Shown here: positions 1-7,105 of the stretch, piece by piece | How positions within the stretch are numbered: position 1 is the first letter of the stretch | Layout of the letters: each line of letters starts with the position of its first letter | Assembly (NCBI GenBank): GCA_002298075.1 | Contig: DBLW01000101.1 | Coordinates: 1-30,417, forward strand | From: Bacteroidales bacterium UBA714 | GTDB lineage: Bacteria; Bacteroidota; Bacteroidia; Bacteroidales; UBA932 | DNA length: 30,417 bases | Direction: 5' to 3' | Notes under the pieces: generated by a model | What the model saw: the letters and a program-made list of their open reading frames with translations, nothing else | Told to the model about the DNA's origin: nothing | Database searches by the model: none | Translations under genes and position numbers: made by a program

Positions 1-1
1 T

Positions 2-172
2 GCTGAGGGAATGGAAGAAGGGATGGCCAAAGGAATGGCCAAAGGAGCTATGGAGGCCAAAATGCAGATAGCCCTCAAAATGCTCGAAATGGGAATGCCG
101 GTGTCAGATATTTCTGAAGCTACCGGGCTTGACCTGGAGCAGGTGGAAGACATGCGTAAATCTGCCGAGTGA
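2..172 (+). CDS. C-terminal fragment of an Rpn-family PD-(D/E)XK nuclease/transposase-like protein
   Basis: An open frame runs in from the left edge and ends at TGA 170-172, giving 56 residues. It carries the low-complexity tail (EGMEEGMAKGMAKGAMEAK) followed by a short helical segment with MLEMGMPVSDISEATGL. This is the typical C-terminus of the Rpn recombination-promoting nuclease / PD-(D/E)XK transposase-like family that is abundant in Bacteroidales. In that family the E/G/K/M-rich stretch links the nuclease domain to a small helix-turn-helix-like end. The catalytic domain lies outside the window, so activity cannot be judged. It is followed by a hairpin terminator and is unrelated in direction to the next genes. 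Confidence 0.7.
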   Translation, partial: AEGMEEGMAKGMAKGAMEAKMQIALKMLEMGMPVSDISEATGLDLEQVEDMRKSAE

Positions 173-231
173 TTCTTCTGATTCAGCCGGCGGACAATCA
201 GGCTGGTTGTAATGCTTCTTTTAAAGGTTCG

Positions 232-256
232 GGGAACGGCACGTGTCGCCGCTCCC
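232..256. terminator. Hairpin terminator between convergent genes
   Basis: Arms GGGAACGGC (232-240) and GCCGCTCCC (248-256) pair over 9 positions with one A-C mismatch and a 7-nt loop. T-rich sequence follows on the plus strand (GGTTTGTCATTTTT). On the minus strand the hairpin starts directly after the stop codon of the response regulator (263-265), so it probably serves both the Rpn-type gene and the LytTR gene. Confidence 0.65.
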
Positions 257-262
257 GGTTTG

Positions 263-1018
263 TCATTTTTCCAGCCAGGTGAGGAAGTCCTCGACGCGTG
301 AACGGCTTACTGTCATTTCGAATGAGACGGAAGGAATCGGGATTATCCTCAATCTGCCGCCTGCCTGCTTTATTATGCTGGTTATGGCTTTCATTGAAAT
401 TATGCAGCTTCGTGATATGCGGAAGAACAGCTTGGGGTCAAGTTCTTCGCTTATCACGTCAAGCGAAGAGTCAAGTATGTATCTCTGTTCATCGGATGTC
501 ACGAGGTAGTTGTTCTTTTCCTCCGAGTAGATGTATGCTATGTTTGAGACGGACAGGGGGATTATGCGGTCGTTAAGCCTGACTATATATCTTTCGCGGT
601 ACTCTTTTGTCTGCCTGTCGTTCCTGACAGCCTTCATCAGTGAGTCAACGTCAATCTGCCCTCCGCTCATGCGGCACCGTGCGACGGCTCTTTTGAGTGC
701 CAGCGGGTCTATCGGCTTCAGGAGATAGTCAACCGAGCCTGCCTCGAAAGCCTTGAGTGCATAGCTGTCGTATGCCGTAGTCATGATGACTTTGGCTTTT
801 ACTTCCGCATGGCGGAAAATCTCGAAGCATTCACCGTCAGACAGCTCCACGTCCATGAATATTATGTCGGCATTGTTGCCCGGCTCTGAGAGCCATGCTA
901 TCGTGCTTTTTACGGAATCAGTGCATCCTGTTATGCTTATGTCAGGAAAATGACGTGTCAGCAGTCGCGCCAGGCTTTTCTGGGCCATGATTTCATCTTC
1001 TACAATCAGTACATTCAT
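263..1018 (-). CDS. LytTR-family response regulator
   Basis: The protein has 251 residues. The receiver domain is at about 1-118: acidic pocket around D8, phosphoacceptor D56 in FMDVEL, T80/T81 in MTTAY, and K101 in LLKPID. A LytTR DNA-binding domain follows at about 143-248 (RYIVRLNDRIIPL through FFRISRSCIIS). It is the cytoplasmic output of a two-component system with the kinase encoded 51 bp upstream. I chose ATG 1018 because the protein then begins MNVLIVEDE, as receivers normally do. An in-frame GTG at 1042 would add eight residues and is less likely. A LytTR-like direct repeat sits in the control region shared with the sus operon (2584-2613), suggesting it activates that operon, its own operon, or both. 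Family assignment is certain; the target is inferred. Confidence 0.93.
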   Translation of the reverse strand: MNVLIVEDEIMAQKSLARLLTRHFPDISITGCTDSVKSTIAWLSEPGNNADIIFMDVELSDGECFEIFRHAEVKAKVIMTTAYDSYALKAFEAGSVDYLLKPIDPLALKRAVARCRMSGGQIDVDSLMKAVRNDRQTKEYRERYIVRLNDRIIPLSVSNIAYIYSEEKNNYLVTSDEQRYILDSSLDVISEELDPKLFFRISRSCIISMKAITSIIKQAGGRLRIIPIPSVSFEMTVSRSRVEDFLTWLEK

Positions 1019-1069
1019 GATTCTCGTTTTTTGACGTGTCACTTGGATTTCTTGCCGTTGTCAGTCCTT

Positions 1070-2452
1070 CTAAAGCAGCGGGAGGACGACATGGTACTCT
1101 TGCTGTCCATGTTCGATTTCCACTGTTTTACCTGAAAGGTCGAGATACAGCTGGCTTATGTATTTGAGTCCGAGTCCGGTTGACGGGCTCGTGGTAACTT
1201 TCGGAACAATGTTGTTGGTCACCCGCACAGTATCACCTTCTGCATGGATTTCTATTTTGAGGGGATTGCCTGAGGAGTTGACCGCGTTGTGCTTGATTGC
1301 GTTTTCAATCAGCAGCTGGATTGAGCACGGGAGAACGGCCCTGCCGAGCAGTTCCTGGGGTACGTTCACTTCCACATCGAAGCCTTCCGGAAACCTCACC
1401 TTGAGAAGGTCCACATAAAGTCCCACGAACACAAGCTCCTCCCTCAGCGGGACGGCTTCCTCTTCCTCACTTTTCAGCATGTACCTGTAGATTCCTGCCA
1501 ATTTATGTATATAGGTGCTTGCTTGCTCAGTCTTTTGTTCGGAGACGAGGCAGTCGAGAATGTTCAGTGAATTGAACAGGAAGTGCGGGTTGACCTGGTG
1601 CTTAAGCTTGACATATCTGTATTGTGCCATGTTTGCCTTGCCTTTGGCAGCCTGCATTTCCGAACGTGCAGTAAGGGCATAGTCTGTCATGAAAACGATA
1701 CAATAGACAGTAATTTGCGCCAGCACGGACGTTACGAACAGTGCCGGGAAATCTTCTCCGAATCCGAGCCTGAGGTTGAAAGGCAGCCCTAAGCTTACGA
1801 GCACTGTCTCGGCGAGTCCTGCAAAAACCATGAATATTGTGAGCAGGACGGCCTTTCCCCACAAAGGCATATGCCTGAAACGATGTCTTATGAACCTTAT
1901 ATAAAGTATGTTTATGCAGATTAGTATAATGAGGTCGACAGTGTTGGAGAATATTCTGGATGACGCTCCGATAAGGTCTGTTGCCGCAAACGGGCCCTTG
2001 GAAAACAGGAACACGATGCCGAGCCTCAGGATGAATATGCCTCCCATGGCAAGTATTATCCATTTCATATAAGGCGAGTCCAAGGATTTGCTGCGGCTTT
2101 CATCGTTCCCGTGGCGGAATATCATGGTTACGGCCGCTATGCTCCATCCGAGGACTTCCGTCGTTATTGCGGTGGACATTGCATGGGACGCATATTGCGA
2201 ACTTATTGCCATGCCGAAAATGTCGGCAATCACGTTGCCCATTATGTATCCGAGTATGTTCACAGCTATGATTCCCGCTGCAGTGAACTCGATGTTCAGC
2301 CCTTTCTTCAAGCATATTATAAGGGTCATGGTCATCGTCAGTATGGTAAGGAGCAGTTCGTCCTCTACACCTGCAAGCCTGCACAGAAGAGCTACGGCTG
2401 CATGCAGCAGCGCGAAAAGATGTATGATTATGCCTGTACTGACGTTTTTCAT
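1070..2452 (-). CDS. LytS/YehU-type membrane sensor histidine kinase
   Basis: The protein has 460 residues. About six or seven hydrophobic segments occupy residues 5-260, with no sizeable periplasmic sensor domain. The cytoplasmic His_kinase domain shows LKHQVNPHFLFNSLNIL with the likely phosphoacceptor H290, the N-box LLIENAIKHN (380-389) and the G-box STGLGLKYI (424-432). Kinases of this class partner LytTR regulators, matching the gene directly downstream. ATG 2452 starts a clean hydrophobic N-terminus. The gene is divergent from the sugar transporter and sus genes across a 278-bp control region. The signal is unknown; the membrane-buried sensor suggests a lipid-soluble, membrane-state or transporter-linked cue rather than a large soluble glycan. 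Confidence 0.92.
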   Translation of the reverse strand: MKNVSTGIIIHLFALLHAAVALLCRLAGVEDELLLTILTMTMTLIICLKKGLNIEFTAAGIIAVNILGYIMGNVIADIFGMAISSQYASHAMSTAITTEVLGWSIAAVTMIFRHGNDESRSKSLDSPYMKWIILAMGGIFILRLGIVFLFSKGPFAATDLIGASSRIFSNTVDLIILICINILYIRFIRHRFRHMPLWGKAVLLTIFMVFAGLAETVLVSLGLPFNLRLGFGEDFPALFVTSVLAQITVYCIVFMTDYALTARSEMQAAKGKANMAQYRYVKLKHQVNPHFLFNSLNILDCLVSEQKTEQASTYIHKLAGIYRYMLKSEEEEAVPLREELVFVGLYVDLLKVRFPEGFDVEVNVPQELLGRAVLPCSIQLLIENAIKHNAVNSSGNPLKIEIHAEGDTVRVTNNIVPKVTTSPSTGLGLKYISQLYLDLSGKTVEIEHGQQEYHVVLPLL

Positions 2453-2521
2453 GGCTTATTTCCGGTTTCTGGACAGCCGGACTTTTCATGACGGAAAACC
2501 GTAAACTGTCCAATTGGAGTC

Positions 2522-2529
2522 CGAAGTTA
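2522..2529 (-). promoter_or_regulatory. Candidate -7 element for the kinase/regulator operon
   Basis: On the minus strand the sequence reads TAACTTCG, one base from the Bacteroides -7 consensus TAnnTTTG and about 70 nt upstream of the kinase ATG. It deviates at the same position as the candidate sus promoter on the other strand (TATTTTCG). No convincing -33 element is visible. This is a weak call based on pattern only. Confidence 0.25.
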
Positions 2530-2563
2530 AGGATTTTGCTCCGATATTGCAATTATTGCTTTA

Positions 2564-2578
2564 TTTTCATCATGAAAA
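2564..2578. promoter_or_regulatory. Perfect 15-bp palindrome in the divergent control region
   Basis: TTTTCAT-C-ATGAAAA is a perfect inverted repeat with 7-bp arms around one central base. It ends 5 bp before the LytTR-like direct repeats. Palindromes of this type are common operators for dimeric regulators, but the short AT-rich arms could also arise by chance. Confidence 0.35.
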
Positions 2579-2583
2579 ATCAG

Positions 2584-2613
2584 CCGTTCATCCTTTTCTT
2601 CAGACCATTCGTC
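2584..2613 (+). promoter_or_regulatory. Candidate LytTR operator (two 9-bp direct repeats, 12-bp spacer)
   Basis: CCGTTCATC (2584-2592) and CCATTCGTC (2605-2613) match at 7 of 9 positions. They lie in direct orientation 21 bp start to start, that is, two helical turns with a 12-bp spacer. From family knowledge, the LytTR regulators AgrA and ComE bind 9-bp direct repeats with this spacing, and the AlgR site is CCGTTCGTC, which differs from each half here by one base. A LytTR regulator is encoded by the divergent operon. The site ends 33 bp before the candidate -7 element of the sus operon, a position compatible with activation. Confidence 0.55.
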
Positions 2614-2645
2614 CCCATCTCATGCGCATTTATTCAAATAATGTC

Positions 2646-2653
2646 TATTTTCG
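2646..2653 (+). promoter_or_regulatory. Candidate -7 element of the sus operon promoter
   Basis: TATTTTCG differs from TAnnTTTG at one position. It lies 77 nt upstream of the MFS start codon and 33 bp downstream of the direct-repeat pair. There is no good -33 TTTG at the expected distance, as would suit an activator-dependent promoter. Position is inferred from pattern alone. Confidence 0.35.
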
Positions 2654-2730
2654 CAAGACAAGGCAGTTTCAGGCATGGCCCTGTCGCTCCTTGCTTACAC
2701 CACATAACTAACATAACCTGAATAACCGCA

Positions 2731-4047
2731 ATGCAAAAAGCCAATTTGAGTTTCCGGCAATTGTGGAACATAAGCTTCGGATTTTTCGGAGTACAAATCG
2801 CATATTCGCTTCAGAGCGCCAATATCAGCCGTATCTTCGCCACTCTCGGCGCGGATCCGCATGATTTGAGCTATTTCTGGATTCTTCCTCCGCTGATGGG
2901 CATGATAGTCCAGCCGCTCGTCGGCTCGTTCAGCGACAGGACATGGTGCCGTTTGGGAAGACGCATACCTTACCTCTTCCTCGGCTCTCTGATTTCCATA
3001 ATCGTAATGTGCCTTCTGCCTAACGCAGGCAGCTTCAGCCTGACGCTTTCCGGAGCGATGATATTCGGACTTGTGGCACTTATGGTTCTGGACACTTCCA
3101 TAAACATGGCGATGCAGCCTTTCAAGATGCTCGTCGGTGACCTGGTGAATGAGGAGCAGAAAGGCAAGGCATATTCCATCCAGAGCTTCCTGTGCAATGC
3201 CGGAAGCCTTGCCGGATATCTTTTCCCGTTTGTCTTCGCATGGATAGGCATCTCAAACACTGCTCCTGACGGGCAGATTCCGAATACAGTTGTATATTCT
3301 TTCTATGTGGGGGCTGCAATCCTTATCCTGTGCGTGCTTTTCACGACATTCAAGGTGAAGGAAATGCCTCCGAAGGAATATGCTGAGTTCCACGGCATCT
3401 CTGCCGCTCCGGAACAGCGTGAGTCCGGCAATTGGCTTGTCCTTCTGAAGAATGCTCCCGGAACATTCTGGACGACAGGTCTTGTGCAATTCTTCTGCTG
3501 GGCCTCGTTCATGTATATGTGGACATACACGAACGGCGCGATTGCCGATACTGTATGGCATACATCTGATGCAGCCTCTGACGGGTATCAGGCTGCCGGA
3601 AACTGGGTGGGGGTGCTTTTCGCCGTGCAGGCGGTCGGCTCGGTGCTCTGGGCCCTGGTGATTCCGAAGTTCCGTTCCCTCAAGACCGCATATTCGGTCA
3701 GCCTTCTGGCCGGGGCTGCCGGTTTCGCGTCAGTATTCTTCATACATGACCAGTATATGCTGTTTGTTTCATTCTTTCTTATAGGAGTGGCATGGGCGGC
3801 TATGCTCGCGCTTCCGTTCACCTTGCTTACCAATTCCCTTTCGGGAGACCATATAGGAACTTATCTCGGCCTGTTCAACGGTACCATCTGCCTGCCTCAG
3901 ATTGTGGCGGCCTCATGCGGAGGCCTGCTGCTCAAGGCTGTTGGAGGAAGCCAGGTGAGCATGTTCCTTGTCGCTGGAGTCCTTATGCTTTGCGGAGCAT
4001 TGGCCGTAGGCCTTATAAAGGACAGGGCGGCAGGAACTGGAAAATGA
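2731..4047 (+). CDS. MFS / GPH-like sugar transporter (likely maltose or glucose importer)
   Basis: The protein has 438 residues with about 12 hydrophobic segments. The N-terminal half carries the MFS loop motif after TM2 in the form VGSFSDRTWCRLGRRIPYL, and the first helix reads SFGFFGVQIAYSLQSANISRIFATLGA. This form is characteristic of the SLC45-like sugar transporters found next to Bacteroidota starch and maltose loci. It probably carries glucose or maltose, released by the periplasmic enzymes, across the inner membrane. It is the first gene after the divergent control region, and susC follows after 40 bp, so it is likely co-transcribed with the sus genes. The classical B. thetaiotaomicron sus operon has no such gene. 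Substrate is inferred from context. Confidence 0.85.
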   Translation: MQKANLSFRQLWNISFGFFGVQIAYSLQSANISRIFATLGADPHDLSYFWILPPLMGMIVQPLVGSFSDRTWCRLGRRIPYLFLGSLISIIVMCLLPNAGSFSLTLSGAMIFGLVALMVLDTSINMAMQPFKMLVGDLVNEEQKGKAYSIQSFLCNAGSLAGYLFPFVFAWIGISNTAPDGQIPNTVVYSFYVGAAILILCVLFTTFKVKEMPPKEYAEFHGISAAPEQRESGNWLVLLKNAPGTFWTTGLVQFFCWASFMYMWTYTNGAIADTVWHTSDAASDGYQAAGNWVGVLFAVQAVGSVLWALVIPKFRSLKTAYSVSLLAGAAGFASVFFIHDQYMLFVSFFLIGVAWAAMLALPFTLLTNSLSGDHIGTYLGLFNGTICLPQIVAASCGGLLLKAVGGSQVSMFLVAGVLMLCGALAVGLIKDRAAGTGK

Positions 4048-4087
4048 TTAAAAACATGAAATATATACTAACCAAACACAATTCTTT

Positions 4088-7087
4088 ATGAACAGAATAA
4101 TGACACTATGCGTAGCCTTCGTGCTTTTGTGCGTGACTGGCTCGTCCGTATCCGCCCAAGGCGTATACGAGGTGAAAGGAGTAGTTGTCGACCAGGTAGG
4201 CCCTGTCATCGGGGCTACAGTAATCGAGGCTGGCACCGCAAACGGTGTCTCGACCGGCCTGGACGGCGAATATGTCCTTAGGGTCTCAGGCCCGCAGGCA
4301 GTTGTGGAAATCAGCTGCATAGGCTATGCTTCAAAGACTTTTACGGCTTCTCAGCTGCCTCCGAAAGTCATGCTTTCTGAGGATGCGCTTTTCCTTGACG
4401 ACGTCGTGGTCATCGGCTACGGTACAGTCAAGAAGGGCGATGTCACAGGCTCGGTCTCAACCGTGAGGGCGGATGAAATCAATAAGGGAATGATAACTTC
4501 ACCTGCAGATCTCCTGAAAGGAAAGTCTGCCGGAGTCGTCATCACTCCGGGCAGCGGAGCGCCAGGCTCAAAGGCCACAATCCGTATCCGCGGAGGCTCC
4601 TCACTGAAGGCAACAAACGACCCTCTCATAATCATTGACGGACTTCCTGTCAGCAATGATGACATCAGCGGAATGTCAGACCCTCTTTCGTCAATCAACC
4701 CGAATGACATTGAGTCTTTCTCCGTGCTTAAGGATGCCTCTGCTACTGCAATCTACGGTTCCCGTGCGTCAAACGGTGTCATCGTGATCACTACCAAGAA
4801 AGGAGCCAGGACAAAGACCAACGTTCCCCAGGTCAATTTTGATTTCTCGACTTCAATAAGCCATGTCAGCAAATATGTGGATGTCCTCAGCGCAGACCAG
4901 CTCCGCAACCTTATGCAGGAGAGGGTGGATGCCGGTCTGATGAGCCAGGACGGAGTTGATGCACTCGGCAGCGCCAATACAAACTGGCAGAAGGAAATCT
5001 ATCAGATTGCACCTACCTATGATGCAAATCTCAGCCTGGCCGGACGTGTGTCCATGGGCAAGGCAGGCGTGCTCCCTTACCGCGTGTCCGGGGGCTTCAT
5101 GTCGCAGGACGGTGTCCTCCTGACAGACCATATGAACAGGGGTACAGTGTCTCTGAGCCTTACTCCTTCTTTTCTTGATGACCATCTTACTGTGGCCCTT
5201 AACGGAAAAGGCGTGTTTTCTTCTAACAATTTCGCCAATAAGGATGCCATCGGGCAGGCTGTACGCATGAACCCTACACATCCTGTATATGCTACGGATG
5301 AAGAGGGCGGAATACACGGCTACTTCGTGCACCGCTCCCCGAACGGTTCTGTGAACACTATGGCTGTACAGAATCCTGTCGCCCAGATTATGGAGAAGCA
5401 GGACAAGAGCAATGCGTCGCGCTTCATCGGAAACGCGCAGATTGACTATAAGGTCCATGGCCTTGAGGATCTCCGCCTCAACCTCAATCTCGGTATGGAC
5501 TATGCCAGCTCAAGCGGATTCACGCACTCTCCTGAAGGCTCCGAGCAGTCATGGCACGACACCATGCAGTCAGGCTCCGGATACCATGGAGAGTACACCT
5601 ACGAGCGCATGGACAAGACACTGGAGGCGTATATCGCCTACAACAAAGATTTCAGGGGGGGGCATCACTTAGACGCCATGGCCGGATATTCATGGCAGCA
5701 GTTCTACTATAAGTCCACAGACTACAAGTACAGGCTCGACAACAATGCCGCGCTTTCTGAAAAGACTCCTGCCGGAGAATTGTTCCTCGTGTCTTTCTTC
5801 GGACGTCTGAACTACAGCTATGATGACCGCTATATGATTACGGCTACTCTCCGCCGTGACGGTACATCACGTTTCTCTAACAATAAATGGGGACTCTTCC
5901 CTTCAGTGGCACTCGGCTGGAATATCGGGAATGAGGCATTCCTCAAGGACAATGACGTTCTTACTACTCTCAAGATGCGCGCTTCATGGGGCCAGACCGG
6001 ACAGCAGGGTGTGGGCGACTATTACGGAACACTTGCCACCTATTATACCAACCTTCTCGGAAGCTGGTATCAGTTCGGAGGCCAGATGATCAATCCTATT
6101 ACAGCCCTCGGATACAATGCCGACCTTAAGTGGGAGACTACGACAACATGGAACGTCGGCTTTGACTTCGGCTTCCTCAATGACAGGATCACTGCCGGAA
6201 TCGATGCATACTGGCGTGAGACCACGGACTTGCTCAACCATATCCCGGTACCTGCTCTCGGAAACCTTACAAACTATCTCGACTCCAATATCGGAAGCCT
6301 TGTGAATAAAGGTATTGAGTTTGACATCAATGCGATTGCCATTGACAGCAAGGACTGGACCTGGCAGATCGGAGGCAACGTGGCTTGGAACAACACCAAG
6401 ATCACGAAACTCACTGCTTCTCCTGACGACCTGACCGGAATCGAGACCGGAGGAATCTCAGGAGGTGTCGGAAACAATATCCAGATGCACCAGGTTGGCT
6501 TCCCGCCGAATGCATATTATGTATATGAGCAGGTTTACGATGCGGACGGACGTCCTATAGAGGGTGAATATGTGGACCGCAACGGAAACGGAAAAATCGA
6601 TGCAGGTGACAAATATTTCTATCACAAGCCTGCGGCTGATGTCACACTCGGTGTGAATACAATGCTTGCCTACAAGAACTGGACGCTGGCGGCTTCAGGA
6701 CACGGGAGCATAGGCAACTGGGTCTACAACAATGTGGCTTCTGACGGAGAGATGCTCACAGACCTCTGGACAAACAACTTCACAAGCAACCGCCTGCAGT
6801 CTTCGCTTTACTCGAATTTCGGCCAGGCATGCTATCTTTCAGACTATTATGTCCGTGACGGTTCTTTCTTCAAGATTGACAACATCACTCTGGGATACAC
6901 TTTCCCTAACCTTTTCAAGAGCAGGAAGCTCGAACGTTCACTCGGACTGAACATCTATGCCACAGTCCAGAATGTCGCTACTTTCACACGCTATGACGGT
7001 CTTGACCCAGAGGTGTTCGATGGTATTGACAATAACCTTTATCCACGTCCGAGAACTTATATCCTCGGCCTTAAATTCAATTTCTAA
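4088..7087 (+). CDS. susC: SusC-type TonB-dependent outer-membrane transporter
   Basis: The protein has 999 residues. A signal peptide is cleaved near SVSAQ (about residue 24). A carboxypeptidase-regulatory-like beta-sandwich follows at about 28-95 (YEVKGVVVDQ through ISCIGYASKTF), then the TonB/plug region beginning DVVVIGYGTVKKGDVTGSV. The plug contains IRIRGGSSL and DPLIIIDGLPV. The rest is a 22-strand-type barrel ending in YILGLKFNF, with a C-terminal aromatic. There is no N-terminal STN domain, so no own anti-sigma signalling is expected. It imports maltooligosaccharides energised by TonB, capped by the SusD lipoprotein encoded 18 bp downstream. The starch assignment rests on the surrounding GH13/GH97 genes and SusE/SusF. 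Confidence 0.97.
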   Translation: MNRIMTLCVAFVLLCVTGSSVSAQGVYEVKGVVVDQVGPVIGATVIEAGTANGVSTGLDGEYVLRVSGPQAVVEISCIGYASKTFTASQLPPKVMLSEDALFLDDVVVIGYGTVKKGDVTGSVSTVRADEINKGMITSPADLLKGKSAGVVITPGSGAPGSKATIRIRGGSSLKATNDPLIIIDGLPVSNDDISGMSDPLSSINPNDIESFSVLKDASATAIYGSRASNGVIVITTKKGARTKTNVPQVNFDFSTSISHVSKYVDVLSADQLRNLMQERVDAGLMSQDGVDALGSANTNWQKEIYQIAPTYDANLSLAGRVSMGKAGVLPYRVSGGFMSQDGVLLTDHMNRGTVSLSLTPSFLDDHLTVALNGKGVFSSNNFANKDAIGQAVRMNPTHPVYATDEEGGIHGYFVHRSPNGSVNTMAVQNPVAQIMEKQDKSNASRFIGNAQIDYKVHGLEDLRLNLNLGMDYASSSGFTHSPEGSEQSWHDTMQSGSGYHGEYTYERMDKTLEAYIAYNKDFRGGHHLDAMAGYSWQQFYYKSTDYKYRLDNNAALSEKTPAGELFLVSFFGRLNYSYDDRYMITATLRRDGTSRFSNNKWGLFPSVALGWNIGNEAFLKDNDVLTTLKMRASWGQTGQQGVGDYYGTLATYYTNLLGSWYQFGGQMINPITALGYNADLKWETTTTWNVGFDFGFLNDRITAGIDAYWRETTDLLNHIPVPALGNLTNYLDSNIGSLVNKGIEFDINAIAIDSKDWTWQIGGNVAWNNTKITKLTASPDDLTGIETGGISGGVGNNIQMHQVGFPPNAYYVYEQVYDADGRPIEGEYVDRNGNGKIDAGDKYFYHKPAADVTLGVNTMLAYKNWTLAASGHGSIGNWVYNNVASDGEMLTDLWTNNFTSNRLQSSLYSNFGQACYLSDYYVRDGSFFKIDNITLGYTFPNLFKSRKLERSLGLNIYATVQNVATFTRYDGLDPEVFDGIDNNLYPRPRTYILGLKFNF

Positions 7088-7091
7088 AAAC

Positions 7092-7098
7092 AGGAGGT
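7092..7098 (+). promoter_or_regulatory. Canonical Shine-Dalgarno sequence of susD
   Basis: AGGAGGT sits 7 nt before ATG 7106. It is the only full-length Shine-Dalgarno sequence at a supported start in this operon; the other sus genes have A-rich leaders. Bacteroidota generally make little use of Shine-Dalgarno pairing, so a perfect one in the 18-bp susC-susD gap stands out. Confidence 0.6.
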
Positions 7099-7105
7099 AC
7101 AGAAT

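Noticed and set aside
1602..2063. 153-codon frame overlapping the histidine kinase on the same strand
   Set aside because: It is an out-of-frame shadow of the kinase gene, which has complete kinase motifs.
2655..2705. Possible leader hairpin upstream of the MFS gene (CAAGG/CCTTG with CAGG/CCTG inside)
   Set aside because: Short discontinuous pairing with long loops; no riboswitch family resemblance.
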